NCBI GenBank assembly: GCA_933228895.1
Contig: OW121854.1
Location: forward strand, 9,427,131 to 9,491,130
Direction of reading: 5' to 3'
From: Platycnemis pennipes
Taxonomy: Eukaryota > Arthropoda > Insecta > Odonata > Platycnemididae
DNA length: 64,000 bases
Shown here: one piece after another, positions 35,201-45,950 of the stretch
How positions within the stretch are numbered: the stretch's first letter is position 1
How the letters are laid out: each line of letters starts with the position of its first letter
Notes under the pieces: model-generated
The model's database searches: none
What the model was told of the DNA's origin: nothing
Seen by the model: the letters and a program-made list of their open reading frames with translations, nothing else
Made by a program: the position numbers and the translations under genes

Positions 35201-37218
35201 ATTTTCAAAGAATGTTTTTACAAAGGCTTTATGAAAAGATAGCTAAAATACGCGAAAGAACGCCAGAGTATGACAATAAAATTATAAAAATCACTCGTAG
35301 CCCTCTTCTGATTTTCACTATCATATTTCAGGTAATGTTTACACATGTTTAAGACAAAGAGAAGCTGTCTTTAAGCAGATAATTTCAGAAAAGTGAAACT
35401 GACTAAAATTTTAAATGATTGCAACAGCGCTATCATTTAATTGGGTAATATTTCGTAACCAATCCAGAAAGAAGATCAAGCATGGAGCAGCAGAATGACA
35501 AAAATATATTTTTCTCTCAGCATCATACGAGGCAAAAAAACCCAGAACAAAAAACTGGTTTTGTGTTAAATTCCGAAAAGTGGTGAAACCGGTAGTAGTA
35601 CTTCAGCATTTTAGAGGAAAAAAACGAAAGAAACATTTAAGAATCGTATTTTTTTAAAATTTTCTCTTTCACTTCCAATTACCAGAGGTCCCAACTAAAA
35701 CAACCTCGGCATTTCTCATGAGGTTATCTCCAGTCCAACTTTATTTACGGTTCCCAATTTGCGAATACAATCAGAGCATGAAAATGGACTTTCAACCATT
35801 TTCAAGTTTACATTTAGATCTGAACGAGGCAAGCTCACTCAGGGAGACAATCGGATTTAGAACCAATCCTGAACATTTCATCTAAGTTTTAACGATGACA
35901 ACACAATTCCGCACCAATTACGAGAACGGCGGGACTTTTAAAAAAAGGAAAACTTTGCAGCTGTTAACTGATGCACTGTCAGTATTCAATTCAGCCAAAC
36001 AGAAGCCCTAGCGGGTTTTCTTCATATGCCCCATCTTAATTATCTATAACTTTGGTGGTGAACTTTAGCAAAGGCATGTATTGCAACTCGATGAGCCAAA
36101 AAATATCCTTTTTGTACAAGTTATCATATTTTTAATTAGTAGAATACTTCTCCACAATATGAAAAATGTTATTTTTGATAATTTAACTGGAATTGAAACC
36201 TTTTTAATACTGTTGTATTTTGAATCCCAGAGAAATGATTAAATATCGTCTTTTTGGTGTTTATTTTCACGTTTTTACGACCAACAATTGATGAATATTG
36301 CCTCGAGGTTCTTAATAATTAAATTAATGGATGAAGACAAATGATAATTGCTTTAAAATGGTAGTGTCTGGATGATATACTGGCAGATCGTCATGTTTTC
36401 AAAATCTTTTGTTATTTTCAGCATAATTTTCTGCAAAATTGAAAAAAATATTTACTTTCCTTTTCATTAGAGAAGTAATATCAAGGAATTTATATTGGCG
36501 AAGGAATACATAGCTTCACAAGAAACTGTGTGCACCAAATGTATACATATATTAACAAATATGCGACATGTACCTTCATATCATTTGGCGTGAGAAATCA
36601 GTGAGTCGTAGTCCATGACTCCGTAATTTTTATATTATTGAGTTTAGCAGGAGAGGCCAAAGTAAGCACTCCATAAAATTGAAACTAATTTTGCATGCAT
36701 TTATTAAAGATGTGATTCGCATTCATTGTATCCTATATTTACTTCGAGTACACTTCGAGAATATAAGGATTATAAAAATTGTATAGCTTCACAAATGCAT
36801 ATTTTTTCGTTCACGGCGCGAGATGAAGTAACCAAAAGATTTATGTAAGAAATCAAAACTCTCTTCTGGAATCTGAATTCGAGGGTATTCCCAAAAACCG
36901 GCATTAAATTCCAATTCTCCACGTTTGAATGGCAAAGCGAGTTTCAAATTGATTAATTCTGGAGTTCTCTGCTAGACCCTGACAAATTTATCTCATTTTA
37001 CTATGAAGAGTGGGCCACTTGGAAATAATTTAGGAATATGTCCTAAAATATGAGTTCAGTTATTAGCTCATGTATCTGGTCTTGTAAAATAGGTTCATAG
37101 TTAGAGAAAATATAGATTAATCATGTTAAATATGTATTATACAATTGATAAATAATTAATCAGGATTAGAAAAACAGAAAGATGTGGTGCTTTCCGGGGT
37201 GTTTCGTGCTTCTGCTGC
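32253..37218. other. Long AT-rich stretch without a supported gene
   Basis: A minus-strand frame at 33345-33653 and a plus-strand frame at 33474-33905 overlap in a GC-richer patch at 33345-33910 (see findings). Otherwise I see no exon-like island, tandem array or element. Confidence 0.5.
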
Positions 37219-37430
37219 GTGAAGGTTTCTCGGATCCTGCCCCGGGTTATTGCGTCCGCGACCGCCAACCTTTCGGTTGCCGACTCGGTCATCGTCTTCA
37301 GGGCTTCTGAATGAAACATTTATTCAGAATGAGACATTCAGAAGCCCTGAAGACGATGACCGAGTCGGGAATCGAAACGTCGGCGGACATGGTCGCAATA
37401 ACCCGGCGGAGGACCCGAGAAACCTTCACT
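37219..37430. mobile_element. Foldback element, ~95-bp arms
   Basis: GTGAAGGTTTCTCGG (37219) pairs with CCGAGAAACCTTCAC at the far end, and the inner part GACTCGGTCATCGTCTTCAG (37282) pairs exactly with CTGAAGACGATGACCGAGTC (37347). The loop is about 22 bases (37314-37335). The right arm contains CCTGAAGACGATGACC and ATCGAAACGTCGGCGG, comparable to the boxes in the foldback at 21863-22088. No coding content. Confidence 0.8.
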
Positions 37431-38028
37431 CATTAGGAAAATGGAGTAAAATAAATGTATGAGTTGACCTTTTAGCAATAAAACTAATAGCTAATATTTC
37501 GTCTCTGTGTGAAGCAACCCCGAAGTTAAAATTCTTGAAGGAATTTAACGCAGGACACTCCAGAATACTGGCAGAAGTAGCATTTCCGCACGATTTTCCC
37601 GCCACTAACCTTAATATAAATTAGGGCGAGAGAACAGTTTCCCCGAGTTGTTTCAAGGGAAAAAGATTCAAGGCTGCCGAATTTCCAGACTTGAAATTTA
37701 TGTATCACTGCTTCTTGGAAAAAAAATGGACTTCCAATTTCACTCCGCAGAAAGGTCGAGTTGAAGGGGTGGCCTGGCAAGCCAGGGGGGTGGAATAGTA
37801 TTTAACCTTGGAGGGAAGGTTCCTCTTGTGAGAGGGCCGCTAAAGGCCGTAAACACACTAGCCGTTGCCGTTACTGACTACGGCTGCTATAAACCGTTTC
37901 TATCACATTGACCGCTAATTTCACCGGTCGGTTGAGCAACCACAGCCAATAGGATCTCGAATTACAGTCACGTGCTCTCTCTGTTTACACTTTTTTCCTA
38001 CACTGCCTCATTACACAGCATTTATGTC
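37431..38028. other. Non-coding stretch
   Basis: An 84-codon minus frame (37526-37780) lacks splice support. AAGGCCGTAAACACACTAGC at about 37845 faintly resembles the ends of the element at 50471-50980, but no partner end was found. Confidence 0.45.
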
Positions 38029-39019
38029 TTAAGGAGGCTCCACCGGATTATGAAGTGGATGTCATTTTTGTGAGAATTTCAGGACACATCATTTTTTGGC
38101 CCTTCTATCGATTGGAAATAAAATAATTTGGCCTTTCCATGATATATTTGATGAAAAAAGAACTTGAAAATCAGATATTTTATGCGTGGAGGAGCATGTC
38201 TCTTGCAGTAAAATTTGCAGATTAATCTACATAATACCCTGCAAGCTACCATAATGGTATGTGGCAGGGGGTATTAATTATGTAAAGAGAAATGTCGTTT
38301 TGACAAAAAAAAGATACGAAATTTTATGTAGAATTTAGCATTGTAAAAAAGTGCTCGCCTTACCACACTTGATTGATTGATATTAATAAATGTGTGCTCG
38401 GAAAAAAGAAGAAAAGCCTTAGTTAAAAGAAAGTGGCGCTATAGTATGTTGTTATCATTGGCAACGGTACTTGTGGCAGAACGTGCTTACAAGCCTACTT
38501 ACTAAATTAATTAAGGAATATAACTTATCAAGGTCCTTCTTATAATTTTATGCAATTTAAATATTTCATTGATTATTGATCAGGTGTAATTAATACCAAT
38601 GATTCCTAACACAGCGTCCGTGTTGCCAAAAAAATTTCAAAAATACGAATATTAATAAAATTCAAAACAAAGAGTTGTATTTGAAAGGGAATAGATTAAA
38701 ACTGAGTAAAAAAATATATTTCACCTATTTTAGAATACGTATTAGCGGGATACCTTCCGTTCCTTCCCTCACTCTGTAAATTAAACGTGGCAACAACACG
38801 TCAACCATGTTCCGAAGTCAAAGTGAGTTAAGAGAGTTGGTAAAAAATAGAATGCAATTGCAACGCGCAATACAATAGCATACTCATACAATTATTGTGC
38901 ATGCGTTATCACCCTATAGATGATCTTCCATATAGGAGTTTTTCTGGATCGGTATTTATTCATTAAATAACATAGCCTACGGAATTTTGCATCGCGGGGT
39001 CACGGTGGAACCTCCTTAA
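38029..39019. mobile_element. Inverted-repeat DNA element with TTAAGGAGG ends, member 2
   Basis: TTAAGGAGGCTCCACCG (38029-38045) is matched by CGGTGGAACCTCCTTAA (39003-39019), 16 of 17 bases. The internal block CAGATATTTTATGCGTGG (38174) also occurs, inverted, in the 6572-7315 element. A LINE tail is inserted at 38224-38272, which helps explain its greater length (991 against 744 bp). No transposase. Confidence 0.75.
38224..38272 (-). mobile_element. LINE 3' tail inside the DNA element
   Basis: ATCTACATAATACCCTGCAA and TGGTATGTGGCAGGGGG are the reversed LINE end. It lies within 38029-39019. Confidence 0.78.
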
Positions 39020-39955
39020 ATATAAGATACAAATTAATTAAGTGCATTTAATTTCACTTAATATAATTTTTGTTATTATAATACATCCTTCACAACAAAT
39101 ACATGATGTAAGAGAATTAAATACTGTTTTAATTGTATAATTAAATTTTTTAGAGTTTAGGCAGCAGTTGGAATGGTAACAATCAAAATATCGCGTAATA
39201 TAAACACAAACAGCACGTGACCGCGAAACGAGCACCTATTGGCCACGGTTGAACAATCGGACCGTTGGACTTGACTTGACTTGTGCTTTATTTTACCTGG
39301 GCAGGTAAAACAAACTCGCAAACAAACTTGGAAACAGACTCGCTTCGCTGAGAGATGGTTGGCACTGATTGGTCGACTGCAATACCGAAACCTGCAACGG
39401 CTTGTGTGATACGGTCTTTACGATCTCTACGGCCGGAGGTATGGAGTGTGAGATGAGAATTTTCCCCCTTCGAGGGCTTACTACACCCTGAATGGCGACA
39501 CTTCGGGCTGTGCAGTGCACATGATCGCACATGATATGAGAGAAACACCTGTCATCGCGACGTGGTGTGGAAACGGCAGCCAATACGATATTTCGGTACT
39601 CGATATCTTTTGATATACTATATCATACGACTATCATCATCATATCACTATATATCCTGCATCATGCAAAATAATATACATTTCGATACGATATCGCACT
39701 ATATCCGCACGTTTTCGATATGACGCAATATACGTTGTAATCGGTATGCGTAATCTCGCAATGTACGGTATAATTCGGCATGCGTAAAATTGCGATTTCG
39801 GTTCCCAGTAAACGCCCTCATTGCATTACCCCCGGCTATGTTGTGACCAAACGATTTTCTCCTCCACAAAGCAAGTTGCTAGAAATGCCTGTTTCACAGT
39901 CGATTGGCTGGAAAGCAGGAGATGGAAACAGAATGATGTTTTGGCATGGCGTGGA
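39020..39955. other. Non-coding stretch with an ATATC/GATA-rich block
   Basis: From 39585 to 39780 the sequence is crowded with CGATATC, GATATACTATATC and ATCATCATATC words, an irregular short-motif repeat. The minus frames at 39288-39583 carry no known motif. Confidence 0.45.
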
Positions 39956-40478
39956 TAGAGATGGGCAACTCGGTAAATTACCGTGGTATTTTTCGTAAAT
40001 TACCAACACCCCTGAAAATTTACTAAAAAATCAGAAAAGTTCTTTTTCAGAAAATTTCTTCCTCACGAAGAAACCAATGGATTGGGCGATATTATAAATG
40101 TTGTAGCATAAAACGATTTTGTTTACATTGTGTCCGTGATTGATTCTGAGTAAAATAACAAATGCACATTTTGCGCAGAGGTATGTCTTCGGAACGAAAA
40201 TTTCTCATCGTGCGACAAAAGAGAGTCAAATTGCGCGTTGCTGCCGGCTTCGTTATAATTTTTTTAATGTGTTATAATAATCAAACGTCGTGATATGTTT
40301 GATACAAGCGTCGGAATTTATATCTCAATGCTATTTGATTTCGTTTTGAGTCCTCTTGATAAGGATTTGCAGTTCAAAACTTAAAATTACCGGAAAATTA
40401 CGGTTAATTTATAAAATTACCGTAATTTACCATGGTAGTGTACCTCAATTGAAAATTCTGGTAATTTACCCATCTCTA
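39956..40478. mobile_element. hAT-type non-autonomous element with 8-bp target duplication
   Basis: TAGAGATGGGCAACTCGG at the left end and CCCATCTCTA at the right give a 10-bp perfect inverted repeat with the TAGAGATGGG form common in hAT elements. The flanks GGCGTGGA (39948-39955) and GGCGTGGG (40479-40486) match at 7 of 8 bases. GGTAAATTACC-type blocks recur near both ends as subterminal repeats (39971, 40386-40470). The 523-bp interior has no transposase. Confidence 0.9.
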
Positions 40479-40539
40479 GGCGTGGGGTGACATTGCGATG
40501 CGATCTTCAAGTCCGAATATGGCTCTGGTGACACTGCTA

Positions 40540-40950
40540 TGACGGCGGTTTACGTCCATCTCGTCCGATGCTACAAGTTCGCCTACTCACCGGTGGCGCT
40601 TAATTCAACTTCGAAAGTCACCCAGGGAACTAATGAAGGGCTCAACTCTCCCCCCCCCCCTCTCAACCACCCCACCCCTTCCCCCATTCCCACTCGGCCT
40701 GTTTCGACTGTTTGTCCTAGGTTTCCCGTGCTCTTAAAATTGCGACAGCGAGGAGAGAAACGGGGGACAAAAGAAGGGCGGTCGAGCGCTGCCGTCAGGC
40801 CGTGAATCCCCGCCACGCAAACTCTCTCTCCAACTATTCTCATTAGGATACAAAAAGCGGAGCGCTCGACGAGGCTCGAACGAGGAGCGGATGAGGAAGT
40901 CGCCGCGTGATAAATTGGACGCAAAGTCCTCAAGCAGACTTGCCATTTAA
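40540..40950 (-). other. GC-rich island with a strong minus-strand donor
   Basis: A minus-strand open frame of 149 codons (40583-41032) runs across a G-rich tract and stops just after GCCACCG followed by GTGAGTAGG (donor at about 40584). CpG is frequent around 40780-40920. This could be an alternative first exon or promoter, but I see no TATA box, no conserved peptide and no acceptor that fits the main gene's phases. Confidence 0.3.
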
Positions 40951-41559
40951 TTACGCGACCACAACAGTGGCATTTTTTCCCCTTTAGTTTACACACACAA
41001 AAAAAGTAGTCATTCCGAGGCGTCAATGCCAATCTTATTGTTCCGTAGCTCGAATTTAGCCTTTTGCGTATCCCACTTAAGCCAATTAAACCAATCGTAC
41101 CACAGGTAAGTGGAAGTTTTAAGGTTAAATCAATGTGAGCAACTAAATAGCTTCGATTCCGAGACTGAAAAACAGGAGAGAGGATTGAAATAAATTGGAT
41201 ATTTTAATTTAGGTAGTAAAAGGAGTAGTGTGTGCAAAAATAGATGGAGAAAATACGATAAATTGATTGAAATAGATAGACCAGTAGGTATTTAGAATGG
41301 TACTGAGATAGGAATATCAATAGAGGAAATTAGGAGAAGACAAAACAGGTGTGTGACTTTGGCTGCGAGGTTATGTATTTCATCGACTTCGATATGCGAT
41401 ACGAATGTGATATCGCAGCGTAAATGGTGACAGGCTACAACCTACATTCTAAAAAAGAAATATCGCCGATTTTTCTATGTGTAGTTAATTTAACAGTTGA
41501 TAAGCATTACCTTATCACGTTGATGTAATGGTAATTCACTTGAGGTAAGACCATATATT

Positions 41560-41765
41560 AAGACACGATGGCCTGATGAAGACAATCGTTGAGGGAAAAG
41601 TGAACGGGAAAGTTGGAAAAGGCAGGCGTCGTATGAGATACATGGAACAGGTAGTGAGGGATGTAAAAGAGAAGAATTACGTCACAATGAAAAGGTTGGC
41701 CGATAGAAGAATTGAATGGAAAGCTGCGTCAAACCAATCCTAGGATTGTTGACCAATGATTATGA
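41560..41765 (+). pseudogene. LINE C-terminus with GATGAT tail, second copy
   Basis: It encodes RHDGLMKTIVEGKVNG, MRYMEQVVRDVKEKNYV, MKRLADRRIEWKAASNQS and a stop, then GGATTGTTGACCAATGATTATGATG. It aligns throughout with 31590-31845 and lacks that copy's premature stop. The element is truncated just before RHD. Confidence 0.87.
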
Positions 41766-43517
41766 TGATTCTCAAAGGCCATGATGGAGGAATGGGATTA
41801 CAAAAGGCAGTGCAAAGTGAAAATACAAAGGAAACGTTGTTCTTAATACTGTGCAATAAGGTAAGAATTGAGTCAACTTCAGACGCTGGTTTTGTATGGA
41901 GTGCTAAAAAATGTAAGCTCAATTATATGCATTGCTTGAAAATTTATGGAAAAGAATACAAATTGCCTCAATGATCTCGGTACAAGTATTTCTACTACGA
42001 CTACCGAAATGGACCATTTGGAAAAAAAACTAATTTAGCAGAAAAATTAGGTTTTAAGACATAAGCTACTGTAAAGACGGGCAACTATTACGGAAGAACA
42101 CAAATTTCAATAAAGAAAACGCTGCATATCAGACTCTGCTTTATTCTTCCTCTCCAACAAAACCAATCCACCAATCAACAACCCAAGAATCCCCCCGCTT
42201 CACTCCCCCAGCTACCCACCAACATCTTCCAAGCAAAAAAAAACAAATATCAGACGTTGCAGTACCAATTTAGATTAGGCAATGACTACAATAAATCATG
42301 GCCTGACTATTTATCAACCGGGAACTCGACACAGGACATTCTACTCGACTTAGATGGGTGTACTTTAAGGATTTGCAAGCAAGCCCCACACTCGAACTCG
42401 AGAGTATGACCTAGCGTTCGGAATTCGGGACGCAATTGTTTGTCGGTCGTTCGGGGAAGACATGCGAAATTGCCACGAGGGGTCTTCCGAGACCGCATCC
42501 CTCGAGATCACCCACTTTGAAGTATTCAGTTCGCGGGCGTGAAAAATTCCACCCGTGCACGCGCAAAATGCGGCAGTCGGAGCGGGATAGTGTAGCGAGG
42601 GCCTTCATTAAATGTGAAGAAGGCTAAGGCTACGGGTACGACCTACTTGGGAAGCACTCCGCTACGCCCCCCAAGTTTCTAGCGCCCAGCAAGGCGACCT
42701 AATCTCGCGAACTGTTGCAGTCAGACGCTGGGTCTGGGTGAATGTCGCGAGGCTAACCAACGGAACCCCGAGATCAGGGACGCGGTTCAGCGTCACAACT
42801 CCTGGGATACTAATTCCCGTAGAGCTACGAGGGGATTAAGGTAAGAGGCAAGTTCCTCCAACGGAAAGGGACATTTTTAATTCATGAATAGTTCCCATGG
42901 TGTGGCAATAACTTTCGTTTTAAGAATTTAAAATGGACTATGTTGAAAAATCGAAGTTAAAGCTTCAATTCAGGCAACGAATAGGAGATCCTTCATCAAG
43001 ACATCTTCCATTTTCAATGACAGGGAAATATTTTTGTTTATGTCTGCGAATAACAACCCAGCTTTGTTGACGATGTAGACATACTGGCAGAAACCGTTTT
43101 TACCGCTTAAAGGCAAATTGCAGAACCACGTGAACAATAAGGTGCGTAATAATTTTTTTAAAGTTTGAAGGCCATCGTCCAAAACTGAACATCGACAACC
43201 GTGTTTCCAGTTAAGGCTAAAAAAAGTTAAAATATGAGTTAGAACTGAAGCGTATTGCTACGAAAAACTGATCTGGGGAATAATGATAAAGCGTTGAGAA
43301 GTTTGAGATATGGGTTTGGAAAGAAACGGAGAAGGTACAGAATGTGAAAGAACACAAATGGTTGTGGTAAGCATAGCTAGCGGAGGGAAACAGAATAATT
43401 ACTGGAGTATTGTAGTATGTACAGTTGGTGAATGAAGAATAATTAATTCACATAATGGTTTACTGAAGCCCCTTACGAAGAACGGAATCCAGTAAAACGT
43501 ACAAATCCAGCACTTCT
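41766..43517. other. Non-coding stretch with an unusual GC-rich block at 42330-42850
   Basis: The GC-rich block holds CTCGAACTCGAGAG, GGCGACCTAATCTCGCGAAC and several CpG clusters. It is too broken by stops for an exon and does not match the SINE or LINE families described here. The surroundings are AT-rich. Confidence 0.45.
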
Positions 43518-43592
43518 TCTACATCTACGTAATACCCTGCAAGCCACGACGAGGGTGTGTGGCAGGGGGGGAAGGTCATAAAACATGCACTA
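43518..43592 (-). mobile_element. LINE 3' tail, minus orientation
   Basis: CTACATCTACGTAATACCCT, GCAAGCCACGACGAGGGTGT, GTGGCAGGGGGGGAAGGTCA and AAACATGCACTA give the whole conserved end in reverse. Confidence 0.85.
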
Positions 43593-45424
43593 ATGACGTA
43601 CAACTAGGATAATTAATGGAGAAATGCTAGATAATACTGCCACAAGCAGCTAGATGGTTAGTATCTACATAATATGTAGGGATTATTGGCTGTTATAACA
43701 TGCATCGTGCACTACAGACTACTCTGACAATATTTCACTTACCTATCCCTTTGCTACGATGCCTATTGTGCTCTTATGGTACGCGGGAAAAATGACATTT
43801 TAAATCTATCGGTTAGACAATTTATCTTATTAATCTGATTAAACCTCGAATAATACGCAGGGTTTCTTAATGTGTATACATCTAAATTCATCTGTGAAAA
43901 AATCTGTTTTGAATTTACTAAAGAGGTTTAACCTAAATTTTAACCTGCGTTCTGATAGTAATTCCCATCGTAGTTCTATATAAAAATATAGATATAAAAT
44001 CAGGACAAAGAATAAATTAAAAACAGGAGTAGCATTAGGAAAAAATGCTCTACTGTGGCACAAAATAATAATCTAAACCTATTTAAAGAGGCCACGTATC
44101 ATTAATCTCAATATTCATAGCGTTCTCGTCATCACGTATCAAAATCTCCCAAATTAATTCCTGTATTTGATATTACACCGATAAATATCGTGAGAGAATT
44201 CAGGATTAGAGCACTTTGTCGTTCATCCTCTCTTCATCTGTAACAATTTGTTTATATTTATCCCATATCTTCACTAAGCAACCCATTGACCAATACAAAA
44301 GTATTACTTAAATAATAGCTTTACTCGTCCTTAAATTGGGTCTGTTCACCTAAAAGCACATTTGGCCAAAATAGTGCCCGCCCATGGCATAGTTACCAAA
44401 ACGATCAATGCTTATTTCCGCCAATGAGCAAAAATTTAAAAAAAAAATAGCCAAGAAGTCAAAAGAAAGCCAAGTAATTAGGAAATAATAGCGAAAAATA
44501 ATGAAGTTCATTATAAACAGCCACTACCATTCACGTATTTTTCACATTCAACTGTCAAGGACGATATTTTTTGTTTTTTTGAATGGAAACAAAAACTACA
44601 GATTTTACCGTACTATTTTCTGATAACGTTTAGAAATAAATTCATGGTATCATTCAAGTCAATTATTCGCAAAATATATTTACTTGCACTGCGTAGACAT
44701 CGTATGTACAATCCTCCCTTTGAACAAGCTGAGTCACGAAAACGCATAAAAAAATATTTTATTCCCGGGATATGAGATCCTCATCTCATCTGTTTGTTTA
44801 CTGTATCCATGGACCAATGCCGAAATCCAACTTAGTTCCTGAAATGTGGTGAAATAGGTTTAAATATGTCCCATAAAAGGCCGCAGAATTTCACGGCTTA
44901 TTGAAATAACAAGTAATCCTCGCGTCGCATAATTCTGGCAATTAGACGGTTAATTCCGCCAATTAGAGTTATATTTATTCCCAATTAACGCTAGAATCCA
45001 ATCAAAAGCCAAATGCTTTCAGTTAGACAAGCACGGATGAATGCACGCATATTTAAGTAATCCTCCATCAATTGAATCAATTTTTGAATGGCTTTATGTC
45101 AATAAGGGTGACATGCTCCGAATCAATACGCTCTCGATTGATCAATGGCTGACCTCCGTTCATCATAGCGAAGCGCGTGGGCTATTTTGTGGGAGAGGGA
45201 CCATTTACACTTTGACGGATTGGACTTGCATCCTCGTGGTCCGTGTATTAGTGAGAGAAGCTAGTGCTCCCACTTTCTCTTCATGTGACATATAGACGTT
45301 TGAATGGGATTGCAGTGATTTCTTATTACAGATATGTTTCGGAGGTCTTAAGTAAGGGGTGATTTGAAGCCTTATGGCAAGGGAAGGGGTGAGAAAGGGT
45401 TAAAAATGATATTTGTGCATAATG
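43593..45424. other. Stretch with nothing recognised
   Basis: AT-rich throughout, with no supported frame, element or tandem repeat. Confidence 0.5.
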
Positions 45425-45950
45425 AGGGCGTTTACTCGGACCGAAACAGCTATTTTGTGCACGAAATTGTTGTATGGAAATGAAAAATGAATTTTAATGA
45501 AAAAATTAATCTTATAACCAGAACCATTCAATCATATATCTAAAATTAAATAAACAAAAGGTGACGCCCATGGAACGAGCTGCGTTGAGGATATCTAAGT
45601 CGTTCACCTCCCGTCTTAGACTGTGTTGAGGAAGAACAGGAAGGGACTGGAGGTGGGGAGGAGAATAGTGCCTGAAGAGATCCTGTCGCCACCACTTCCA
45701 TTGGCAGAGTCAGCTGTGTGTCCCCCATTGCGATAAGGCGAAGGAACTTCGCGGCCTCAGTTGTGATTAGACGGAGTGGATGACGTACGTGTCTTTTGCA
45801 CGCCCACTTTTCCGAAAGGGTTAAAAACATGTCTTTCACCACTTATAACTCGAGAACTAATTGACGAATCGATAAACGGAAAAATACCGGTCTTTTTATT
45901 TTACAATCTATCAGATTTGGGAATTTTAAAAAATAAGGTAAACGATTCCA
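45425..45950 (+). repeat. Dispersed repeat R, copy 2 (uninterrupted)
   Basis: It aligns with 4241-4407 joined to 4953-5330, from GGGCGTTTACTCGG through GGTGACGCCCATGGAACGAG, CACCTCCCGTC, CCACTTCCATTGGCAGAG, TTTTGCACGCCCACTTTTCC to GGTAAACGA. It shows the state without the 4408-4952 insertion. Function and family unknown. Confidence 0.85.

Noticed and set aside
40583..41032. 149-codon minus-strand frame
   Set aside because: Much of it is translated from G-rich low-complexity DNA and no family is visible. Kept only as a GC-rich island with a donor.
41570..41590. CCTGATGAAGACAATCG as another foldback box
   Set aside because: It is coding sequence of the GATGAT-tailed LINE (LMKTI codons), so the resemblance is coincidental.
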